NCBI GenBank assembly: GCA_028702365.1
Contig: JAQVOZ010000019.1
Location: forward strand, 1 to 12,305
Source of the DNA: Candidatus Omnitrophota bacterium
GTDB taxonomy: Bacteria > Omnitrophota > Gorgyraeia > Duberdicusellales > 4484-171
Length of the DNA stretch: 12,305 nt
Direction of reading: 5' to 3'
The notes below the pieces were generated by a model. It saw only the letters and a list, made by a program, of their open reading frames with translations. It was not told the origin of the DNA and did no database searches. Below are positions 6,826 through 12,305 of the stretch, one piece after another. Position 1 is the first letter of the stretch. Every line of letters starts with the position of its first letter. A program made the position numbers and the translations under genes.

Positions 6826-6957
6826 GGTGAGAAAAGCAAATCTCGGTGTAAGCCGGGAGGCGCAAGATTACAGAATTAACAAGTAGGCAGGAACTTATAG
6901 CTTATGAGTTCATAAACTCAAGAGCTAAAAGTTGCATTTATGGTTAGCCGGGTCGCC
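6826..6957 (+). ncRNA. GEMM-I cyclic-dinucleotide riboswitch aptamer 1, A20 variant
   Basis: The three-way-junction layout of the GEMM-I class is recognisable. P1 pairs GGTGA (6826-6830) with TCGCC (6953-6957). The conserved GAAAAGCAAA (6831-6840) corresponds to the class CAAAGGCAAA. P2 is TCTCGGT (6841-6847) with GCCGGGA (6852-6858), closed by the GNRA tetraloop GTAA (6848-6851). GGCGCAA follows (6859-6865), with the conserved stacking A (A47 in the V. cholerae Vc2 numbering) at 6864. P3 is extended and carries a hairpin TGAGTT-CATA-AACTCA (6905-6920). The 3' signature AGCCGGG is at 6946-6952. The base equivalent to Vc2 G20 is A at 6835. A20 is the known hallmark of the 3',3'-cGAMP-responsive GEMM-Ib subgroup. 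The sequence is otherwise more diverged than aptamer 2. Confidence 0.82.
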
Positions 6958-7010
6958 GGAATCTCTGCTTAGCGATAAGCAGAGAAAACGGTAGCCCGGC
7001 TTTTATTATT
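6946..7010 (+). terminator. Riboswitch expression platform 1 (intrinsic terminator)
   Basis: AGCCGGGT (6946-6953) pairs with GCCCGGCT (6994-7001). The stem continues inward to CCG/CGG (6956-6958 with 6989-6991) and encloses a perfect 10-bp hairpin TCTCTGCTTA-GCGA-TAAGCAGAGA (6962-6985). TTTTATTATT follows at 7001-7010. The 5' arm uses the aptamer's AGCCGGG and the 3' strand of P1. Ligand-bound aptamer and terminator are therefore mutually exclusive, implying that ligand turns expression on. Confidence 0.85.
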
Positions 7011-7026
7011 AAGGGGGAGGCAAGAG

Positions 7027-10000
7027 ATGAAAGCAAATATGGATTGGCAAAGCTCAGGCAAAATAGATTTTTTGAAACAAGACGTGAAAATATCAGATGA
7101 GACTGCAAACCCGCGGATTAAGCTGTTTTTACGAATGGCTATTTTATTTATTGTCTTTTTCGTGCTCTGTCAGAGTTTATTGCTTAACAATGTAAATTCA
7201 TTTGTTTTCGGAGGAAATGTGTATGCAGAAAGCGGGATAGAGATTCAAACACCGCCATTATCCTTGTCTGAAACAAAACCACAGGCGTCTCCAGCGGTTT
7301 CAGCGGGCAGTAATTTAACAGTTTCCGAAATTCAAACTCAGGCTGTTCAGGTATGGGGAAGCACAACTCCGGATTACCATACTTTTATGACAACATTTCA
7401 AAATACTCCAGGCCATAGAGTTTCCCTGGCTTATCAACAACTTTATCCAAGTTCGCCTACGCATTATGTAACGCCTGGCGGCTCATGGGGCCAGGCAACA
7501 GTTAGCCTGCAAGGCGGAGCAACTATACCGGTCGGTACAACTTTTGTTTCCTCGGCTCCTCGTACCGTCTTAGGCAATCCAGATGACAGCCCTTCAACTT
7601 TAACAGCTAATGGTTCACTCGGTATACGCAGCCCCAGCACCGTAGTAAGTGGCCCGGTAAGTATCGTTGGTTTTGGAAGAGTGAACATAGCTGGGTCTAC
7701 TATTACACAAAGTAACCCAGACAGCGGTTTACATCTAGGGGGCCAGCTTTCCGGAATCATAAATAGTAATACTTTTAACCGCATTAACTTATCAGATGCG
7801 GGAAGCTATATTATTTATCACGATAATACTTTTGCGGGCGGCCAAATCCGCGCTTCAGGCGGAGCCTTTAAAGATAGCTATGGCAACGCTTTTAATGGAG
7901 TTTCTATATTTGCTTCAAGCAGGGCATTCAATAATAGTCATAATAATATTTTTTCTAATGGCTACATAAAAGCGCAGGGAAATGCTTTTAATAATATTAC
8001 CGGAAGCACTTTTAGCAACAATACTATCCACGCTTATAATAATTCTTTTAGTAATATCTCTAAAGGCGTTACGTTTACCGGCAATAAGATATCAGCCACA
8101 CACTATGCTTTTAACAATATTTCCGGCAACGTAAAGTTCAGTGATAATAATATAACTTCCCTTGGTCGTTCCTTTATCGGGATTAAGGGCAATACCAACT
8201 TCATCAACAACAATATCTTAGCTTACGGAAAGTCTTTTAGCAGTATAGACAATGCCATTTTCAAGGGCAAAATTATAAAATCCTTAAATGGATCTTTTAA
8301 CGCAATCGGAGGCCTTGCTACCTTTGACAACAATTTTATAACCGCCAGGGATTACTCTTTTAACGGTATTTATGAAAAGGCTAAATTTATAAATGATAAT
8401 ACCATTCACGCCTACGGCCACTCTTTTAGCGTAATCAACGGCAATGTTGAGTTTAAAAACAATACCATTCGCGCCGCAAATGATGCTTTTAATAGCATCC
8501 ATGGCAATACCCTTTTTGACAGTAATATTATCAAGGCTTTCGCTTTCGATAGTCCTAACAGAGCCTTTAATAACATCGATGACAATGTTAGTTTTGTAAA
8601 TAACCGCATAACTGCTTACAATGATTCTTTCAATAAAATCCATAGCACTTTTGGCAGTCCTAGCAATGTCCATTTCGATAACAATTTTATTGAAGCCCAT
8701 AACAATTCTTTTAACGACATCAACGGCAATGTTGAGTTTAAGAACAATACTATACATGCCACAAATTCTGCTTTTAGCAGGATTTATGGCAATACCCGCT
8801 TCGACAGCAATATTATCAGAACTTCCGGGAGCACCAATAAGGCTTTTAACTTAATAGGCGGCAATGTTGAATTTGTAAATAACTATATAACTGCCACAGG
8901 AAATTCTTTTAACAATATTTGCAATACCCGTTTCGAGAACAATATTATCAAAACTTCCGGAAGCAACAACAAATCTTTTAACGCAATAGGCGACAATGTT
9001 GATTTTGTAAATAACCGCATAACTGCCACAGGAAATTCTTTCAGCAATATTTACCCTGATATTAGGTTTATCGATAATGAAATAAAGGCTTCAGATAATT
9101 CATTTGCTAATAGTAGCTACGCTCTTTTTGAGGGTAATAAAATAACAGCTTCAGGAAAAGCCATCGAAAATATCCACGCTGACAAAGAAAATATCATTTT
9201 TAAAATATTTACTGAAGGCCTTATCGCAATAGATGGCGGCCCCGGGGATAGTAGGATTATAGAAGAACATGAAAATAATACTGTACCTGTTCTTTTAGGC
9301 CCGCCTCCAGTTGATCCTTGGGCTACAGAGCAAGAAAAACAGATAACTTTTAATCGTTGGGCTGATGATTTGATAGCAAAAGACAGCCTTTACGATAGCG
9401 ATATAAAGAAAACTAAGAATAATCTTGCTAGCTCTAGCCAACTAGAAGGAGGTTATACAATTTCAAGTAATCCCGATGAGGGCATTACATCTGTCCTTTT
9501 AGACTCACCGCCGGCGAATCCTGCAGCTACACAGCAAGAATCCCAGGAAAAATTTAATCTCTGGGCTGATGGTTTGATAACAATCAACGGAGGTCTTGGA
9601 GGTAGCGGTATTAGAGAACCCACAGAATTTACTGAAATCAATTCTAACGAAGATAGCCTGCGCTGGACTGGTGCAATTAACGGCGGTTATCAAATAACTA
9701 AAGATGGAGATGGGAACATATCAGTTATTCTAAACCCACCCATGCAGTCACCTGTTGCTGAGCTTGTTATTCCAAGAGATAGCAGCAATGCCGGTAAAGG
9801 CGCTGGGGTTAGCAGAGGTAATATAGTCGGTGATAGGGATGCATCGCCGGCGGACTCAACAAAACCCATTGTTATAACTGGCGAGGGAAGTGTGCCGCTG
9901 GTTAGTCCAACAAGAGGCGATGCAGACAAACAACCATCGATAGCCAAATCGGAACCAGCTACTATGGAACGAGGCGATAAACCACCCATAAGCAAAACGT

Positions 10001-10476
10001 ATCCCTATGCGCCATCAAGGCAACTGCCCGCAGATAAAACAAGCGATGAATTACCAGTAGCAAAATCACCCGGTAAACAAAATAATGAAGTGTTGAAACC
10101 TGAGTCAAGCCAATTACCTGTTATAGAACGAGGCGATAAGCCGCCAATAGTAAAATCAGAGCCAGTTACTATAGATAAGCCGCAGCCAGGCGAATCAAAA
10201 CCGCCAGTAGTGCAACCTAAACCCGATCTTAGGCGGTCAGAACTACCTATGATAAAAGGCGAGCCTAGCGGCGGACAACTGCCCGCAATTATAAAAGTTA
10301 AGCCTAGTGACGGACAGCCACCAGTTCCAACCATTATTAAAACCAAACCTGAACCGTCAAGGCCGCCCGATGGCCCTATGCCATCAGTTTGCGGCCCGGT
10401 CGTTGAATATAAAGACAGCAATTCCTATGACAATAATGGGTGGCGCGGCAGGATTTTCCAGTGGCGCAGAAGATAA
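7027..10476 (+). CDS. Large exported repeat protein with 20-turn beta-solenoid-like domain and Pro-rich tail
   Basis: The 1149-residue product starts at an ATG preceded by AGGGGGAGG (7012-7020). The export signal is unusually long: ~32 polar residues, a hydrophobic run at ~33-53, and likely cleavage after VYA at residue 67. Residues ~68-279 have no recognised domain. Residues 280-711 are twenty turns of mostly 20-22 residues with the pattern [AS]-F-x2-I-x-G-N-x2-F-x2-N-x-I-x-[AS], for example SFNDINGNVEFKNNTIHA. The period and Asn ladders suggest a parallel beta-solenoid. Residues ~755-910 hold a duplicated module with P-P-x2-P-x-A-T-x-Q-E and F-N-x-W-A-D-x-L-I. A Pro/Lys-rich tail follows, with three RGD tripeptides, and the protein ends in NGWRGRIFQWRRR. 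I infer a cell-surface or matrix protein, gated by the riboswitch upstream. No catalytic motif, LPxTG, autotransporter barrel or TPS domain is visible. Confidence 0.85.
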   Translation: MKANMDWQSSGKIDFLKQDVKISDETANPRIKLFLRMAILFIVFFVLCQSLLLNNVNSFVFGGNVYAESGIEIQTPPLSLSETKPQASPAVSAGSNLTVSEIQTQAVQVWGSTTPDYHTFMTTFQNTPGHRVSLAYQQLYPSSPTHYVTPGGSWGQATVSLQGGATIPVGTTFVSSAPRTVLGNPDDSPSTLTANGSLGIRSPSTVVSGPVSIVGFGRVNIAGSTITQSNPDSGLHLGGQLSGIINSNTFNRINLSDAGSYIIYHDNTFAGGQIRASGGAFKDSYGNAFNGVSIFASSRAFNNSHNNIFSNGYIKAQGNAFNNITGSTFSNNTIHAYNNSFSNISKGVTFTGNKISATHYAFNNISGNVKFSDNNITSLGRSFIGIKGNTNFINNNILAYGKSFSSIDNAIFKGKIIKSLNGSFNAIGGLATFDNNFITARDYSFNGIYEKAKFINDNTIHAYGHSFSVINGNVEFKNNTIRAANDAFNSIHGNTLFDSNIIKAFAFDSPNRAFNNIDDNVSFVNNRITAYNDSFNKIHSTFGSPSNVHFDNNFIEAHNNSFNDINGNVEFKNNTIHATNSAFSRIYGNTRFDSNIIRTSGSTNKAFNLIGGNVEFVNNYITATGNSFNNICNTRFENNIIKTSGSNNKSFNAIGDNVDFVNNRITATGNSFSNIYPDIRFIDNEIKASDNSFANSSYALFEGNKITASGKAIENIHADKENIIFKIFTEGLIAIDGGPGDSRIIEEHENNTVPVLLGPPPVDPWATEQEKQITFNRWADDLIAKDSLYDSDIKKTKNNLASSSQLEGGYTISSNPDEGITSVLLDSPPANPAATQQESQEKFNLWADGLITINGGLGGSGIREPTEFTEINSNEDSLRWTGAINGGYQITKDGDGNISVILNPPMQSPVAELVIPRDSSNAGKGAGVSRGNIVGDRDASPADSTKPIVITGEGSVPLVSPTRGDADKQPSIAKSEPATMERGDKPPISKTYPYAPSRQLPADKTSDELPVAKSPGKQNNEVLKPESSQLPVIERGDKPPIVKSEPVTIDKPQPGESKPPVVQPKPDLRRSELPMIKGEPSGGQLPAIIKVKPSDGQPPVPTIIKTKPEPSRPPDGPMPSVCGPVVEYKDSNSYDNNGWRGRIFQWRRR
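7864..9159 (+). repeat. Twenty solenoid-turn repeats (~63 bp each) with a four-turn higher-order duplication
   Basis: The turns encode residues 280-711 of the large exported protein, 20-27 residues each and most often 21. Turns 10-13 (8422-8706) and 14-17 (8707-8973) correspond one to one. For example, INGNVEFKNNTI recurs in turns 10 and 14, GNTxFDSNII in 11 and 15, and F-V-N-N-x-I-T-A in 12 and 16. Extra loop residues fall only in turns 11, 13, 15 and 17. This indicates a fairly recent duplication of a four-turn block. Confidence 0.9.
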
Positions 10477-10497
10477 ATATATTTTTCCGGAGGCAAA

Positions 10498-10575
10498 TTG
10501 TTAATTAAATTTTTCAAAAAACACCTGATACGTTACGATATTGTTGTTCGGTATCTTTCCATGTGTGTTAGGTAG
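10498..10575 (+). CDS. Possible 25-residue peptide, doubtful
   Basis: A TTG codon at 10498 has GGAGG 4 nt upstream (10489-10493) and opens a 25-codon frame ending in TAG at 10573-10575. The peptide would be LLIKFFKKHLIRYDIVVRYL plus five residues, cationic and hydrophobic. It lies between the large exported-protein gene and promoter copy 2. It could be a real small peptide, the remnant of a longer gene cut by the promoter duplication, or chance. I recognise no family. Confidence 0.2.
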   Translation: MLIKFFKKHLIRYDIVVRYLSMCVR

Positions 10576-10641
10576 CAGAAATTTTTAAAAAATCCAGAAA
10601 CTAAATTAATAATAAATCAAGCTAGTAGAGAGAAATTTATT

Positions 10642-10661
10642 ATTTGAAACCGTTTTCAAAT
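10642..10661 (+). promoter_or_regulatory. Palindromic operator (LacI/GalR-like), copy 2
   Basis: ATTTGAAA CCGT TTTCAAAT has 8-bp arms and a 4-bp centre. The core TGAAACCGTTTTCA fits the LacI/GalR cre-like pattern. It differs from copy 1 only at one centre base, and its spacing to the -10 box is identical, which supports a functional site. Confidence 0.65.
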
Positions 10662-10700
10662 ACAGCCCCAAATACCCTTTTATTTGCTACTAGCCCATGT

Positions 10701-10706
10701 TATATC
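10701..10706 (+). promoter_or_regulatory. Probable -10 box of riboswitch unit 2
   Basis: TATATC preceded by TGT occupies the same place as the TATACT of copy 1. The -35 region (10678-10683, TTTTAT) is weak. Transcription would start near 10713. Confidence 0.5.
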
Positions 10707-10729
10707 TTATATGGTGGAACCTAATTGGG

Positions 10730-10873
10730 GGCGACAAAGGCAAAACCTGAGCAATCAGGTGACGCAAAACTACGGGTCCTTTAAACAACAAACTATTTAA
10801 ACTTAGAATTACAGATGTGTGAAATTTATTACTAAATCTGTGATTTTAATTTTAGCAGGACAGCCGGGTTACC
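10730..10873 (+). ncRNA. GEMM-I (c-di-GMP-I) riboswitch aptamer 2, G20 type
   Basis: This is a close match to the GEMM-I consensus. P1 pairs GGCGA (10730-10734) with TTACC (10869-10873), with one C-A mismatch and a G-U pair. CAAAGGCAAA (10735-10744) is canonical, with G at the ligand-contacting position 20 (10739). P2 is a perfect ACCTGA (10745-10750) with TCAGGT (10755-10760), closed by the GNRA tetraloop GCAA. GACGCAAA (10761-10768) carries the conserved stacking A at 10766. P3 starts at GGGTCC and returns at GGAC/AGCC. It includes an extension ATTACAGAT (10808-10816) pairing with ATCTGTGAT. AGCCGGG is at 10862-10868. The G20 base predicts c-di-GMP as ligand. The downstream gene encodes a curlin-repeat protein, a plausible c-di-GMP target. 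Confidence 0.93.
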
Positions 10874-10906
10874 GAAATCCAAAACGGTAATCCGGCTTTT
10901 ATTTTT
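10862..10906 (+). terminator. Riboswitch expression platform 2 (intrinsic terminator)
   Basis: AGCCGGGTTACCG (10862-10874) pairs over 13 bp with CGGTAATCCGGCT (10885-10897), with one G-U pair. The loop is 10 nt and TTTTATTTTT follows. The 5' arm is the aptamer's own AGCCGGG plus the P1 3' strand, so ligand binding should block the terminator (ON switch). Confidence 0.9.
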
Positions 10907-10940
10907 AAAAGTTTAGGTTGACGCAGCAAAAAGAAAATAA

Positions 10941-12305
10941 ATGGACAAAAACAGTAACCAGCAATATTGGGGAATATTCAATAAGACGCAAAAAGAGCGG
11001 AAAAAACCGTTTATGCGAATTATTGTTCTGTTCCTTGGTTTTTTAATGTTTCAGTATGGGTTAAGTTCTTATGTCTTTTGCGAAAAAGCGTATGCGCAAA
11101 GCCAGGAGAGAATAGAGTTTCCCAAAAACGATCCACCTCCACCTCAGCCTCAAACTCAAAAAATATCAGCTCCGACAGCAGTAACACAGCCGCAGGTTGC
11201 CAGCCCGACAGCAGTTGCCGGTAGAAGTGGCCAGAGCATGTTAGCAACAGTAGGCGGTTACTTCGGAATTAAGTCTACGGGAACCGCTCCGCAAGGCGCT
11301 TGGATTGATGCAAAGGTTGCAAACAAAACCATTAGTACGGCCGCAACTATTGCAAAAATTGCCGGACTTGAGAAAACAAGCGCACTTTTAACCGCTGCCG
11401 GAGCAGCTGCTCCTAACGGTCTTGTCATACAATCAAATGGCCAATGGGGCGGGCAGGCGCGCGATGCAAATAGCACAATCACTGGCCTCAGGCAGGAAGG
11501 CCCGGGGCAATTTGCATTTGCTTTTGGTAATTCACATATAAGAAATAGCAGTATGACCGGAGGTTTTGGCATTTTGGGAGCAACAGGGGGTTCAACCATT
11601 GAAAATGCCACCTTAAAAGGTTTTGGCCTTAGCGCTACTGCAAACGGTTCTTCCCAAATTAAAAACTTAAGCATGACCGGCGCTTTCATGTCAGCAGGCG
11701 CCAACAACAGGTCTTCATTAACTAATGTCACGCAAACCGGTTTTGGCAACATGGTAAGCGCAAATAATTTTTCTCACTATACGAATATAACCCAGACAGG
11801 GGCTTTTAATATGATTTCCAATAATGCTACACGTATGAGTAACATTAACCAAACAGGCCTTGGCAATACTATTGTCGGCAATACAGGCTCATCTTTTACA
11901 AACATCAAACAATTCGGTGCTTTCAACCAGATGAACAATAACATGGGCTCAAGTTTCAGGAACATAAATCAAACCGGCGTTTTCAATACCTTGAACAAAA
12001 ACGTTTTGTCCAGCTTTAGTAACATTAAACAAGTTGGTTTTGGCAACAGTATGTCCGGCAATAAACTTTCATCTTTCACAAACATCAAACAATTCGGCGC
12101 CTTTAACCAGATGAACAAAAATATCTCTTCAACATTCAACAATGTAAACCAGTTCGGGGCCTTTAATAACATAAATAACAACTTAAATTCAACATTCAGC
12201 AGTATTAATCAATACGGGCTCGGCAACAGTATTTCCGGCAATAAATTTGCTGACTTTAGCAATATCAAACAATTCGGCGCCTTCAACAATCTAAACAACA
12301 ATTTT
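10941..12305 (+). CDS. Exported curlin-repeat (curli/amyloid-like) protein, 3' end outside window
   Basis: A 455-codon frame remains open at the window end. An in-frame TAA lies directly before the ATG at 10941, so no earlier start exists; no good Shine-Dalgarno is visible. The long export signal has ~26 polar residues, a hydrophobic run at ~27-41 and likely cleavage after AYA at residue 52. It resembles that of the upstream large protein. A Pro/Gln-rich stretch follows (62-90), then an Ala-rich region. From residue 199 there are 13 repeats, all of 20 residues except one of 19. Most match S-x5-Q-x-G-x2-N, as in SFTNIKQFGAFNQMNNN. This is the curlin signature of CsgA/CsgB, whose repeats stack into cross-beta amyloid. 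I infer an extracellular fibre or matrix subunit gated by the c-di-GMP riboswitch. It is much larger than CsgA (~150 aa), and no Csg secretion gene is in view. Confidence 0.85.
   Translation, partial: MDKNSNQQYWGIFNKTQKERKKPFMRIIVLFLGFLMFQYGLSSYVFCEKAYAQSQERIEFPKNDPPPPQPQTQKISAPTAVTQPQVASPTAVAGRSGQSMLATVGGYFGIKSTGTAPQGAWIDAKVANKTISTAATIAKIAGLEKTSALLTAAGAAAPNGLVIQSNGQWGGQARDANSTITGLRQEGPGQFAFAFGNSHIRNSSMTGGFGILGATGGSTIENATLKGFGLSATANGSSQIKNLSMTGAFMSAGANNRSSLTNVTQTGFGNMVSANNFSHYTNITQTGAFNMISNNATRMSNINQTGLGNTIVGNTGSSFTNIKQFGAFNQMNNNMGSSFRNINQTGVFNTLNKNVLSSFSNIKQVGFGNSMSGNKLSSFTNIKQFGAFNQMNKNISSTFNNVNQFGAFNNINNNLNSTFSSINQYGLGNSISGNKFADFSNIKQFGAFNNLNNNF
11535..12305 (+). repeat. 60-bp curlin-like tandem repeats with a 180-bp higher-order unit
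   Basis: Thirteen repeat units start at 11535, 11595, 11655, 11715, 11775, 11835 (57 bp), 11892 and every 60 bp thereafter to the window end. Two repeat types are visible: G[FL]GN...GN and G[AV]FN...N. From unit 6 on they follow a three-unit order, with the GLGN/GFGN type at units 6, 9 and 12, each followed by an IKQFGAFN unit (7, 10, 13). This is a 180-bp higher-order repeat. Units 1-3 lack the Gln and are degenerate. Confidence 0.9.

Larger units (their letters stand above)
10573..10718 (+). repeat. Duplicated promoter region, copy 2
   Basis: This is the partner of 6678-6822, about 85% identical. The least conserved stretch lies just upstream of the -10 box (10688-10698); the operator and the far-upstream blocks are best kept. 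The segment starts at TAGCAG and ends at ATGGTGGA in both copies. This shows that the whole regulatory region, and probably the gene unit, was duplicated. Confidence 0.9.

Noticed and set aside
6811..7010. Structured leader as a tRNA gene or CRISPR-like element
   Set aside because: No cloverleaf or acceptor/CCA pattern and no regularly spaced identical repeats. The elements match a GEMM-I aptamer plus terminator.
8284..8757. 157-residue open frame on the minus strand
   Set aside because: It lies entirely within the solenoid repeat region. Its Ile/Val-rich periodic sequence is the antisense image of the Asn/Ile repeat, with no start signal or independent context.
9919..10140. RGD tripeptides as evidence for host integrin binding
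   Set aside because: Three RGDs occur in a low-complexity Arg/Asp/Pro-rich tail where chance occurrence and repeat copying explain them. No host association is otherwise suggested.
10005..10421. 138-residue minus-strand frame rich in Gly and Ser
   Set aside because: This is the antisense of the Pro-rich tail (Pro codons read as Gly in reverse), without supporting start or family motif.
11258..11752. Minus-strand open frames of 164 and neighbouring 62-70 residues
   Set aside because: These are shadows of the curlin-like gene. Their own periodicity follows the 60-bp repeat of the plus strand and they carry no recognisable domain.
11535..12305. 60-bp repeats as a CRISPR array or satellite
   Set aside because: The repeats are continuous in one coding frame, diverge mainly as a protein repeat would, and have no spacers.

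Overview
The window looks like chromosomal DNA of an AT-rich, diderm (Gram-negative type) bacterium. The housekeeping genes are clearly bacterial, and the secreted proteins have Sec signal peptides but no Gram-positive wall anchor. GEMM-I riboswitches and an ATCTGTGTTA-type intergenic repeat fit a deep-branching environmental lineage such as Omnitrophota, Elusimicrobiota or Deltaproteobacteria-like groups. That placement is a guess from style, not a marker-based assignment.

Layout. (1) Positions 1-3121 are a folate and tRNA-modification block on the + strand: the C-terminal part of folC, then mnmE, a structured leader containing a 10-bp tandem repeat and strong hairpins, and folE, which ends in an intrinsic terminator. 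(2) Positions 3195-4747 are a three-gene + strand operon: a small exported charged protein built of four exact 26-residue repeats, an ECF-type sigma factor, and a one-TM zinc-finger anti-sigma factor (ATGA overlap). It looks like an envelope-stress module. (3) Positions 4714-6666 on the - strand encode a UvrD/PcrA/Rep-type superfamily 1 helicase that overlaps the anti-sigma gene tail to tail by 34 bp. (4) Positions 6678-12305 hold two consecutive units of the same design: a near-identical ~145-bp promoter region with a palindromic operator, then a GEMM-I cyclic-dinucleotide riboswitch with an overlapping intrinsic terminator, then a large exported repeat protein with an unusually long signal peptide.

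The two exported proteins differ in their repeats. The first (1149 aa) has twenty ~21-residue turns with the pattern of a beta-solenoid, followed by a duplicated module and a Pro-rich tail. The second (455 codons visible, open at the window end) has exact 20-residue repeats matching the curlin signature S-x5-Q-x-G-x2-N, so it is a probable amyloid or curli-like matrix protein.

The most interesting part is this pair. Two solenoid or amyloid-like surface proteins each sit behind their own cyclic-dinucleotide ON-switch. The two aptamers differ at the ligand-discriminating position: A in the first (the 3',3'-cGAMP-type base) and G in the second (the c-di-GMP-type base). I infer a biofilm, adhesion or extracellular-fibre locus whose two components are transcribed by the same regulator but may be gated by different second messengers. 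The secretion machinery, such as CsgG-like genes, is not in the window.
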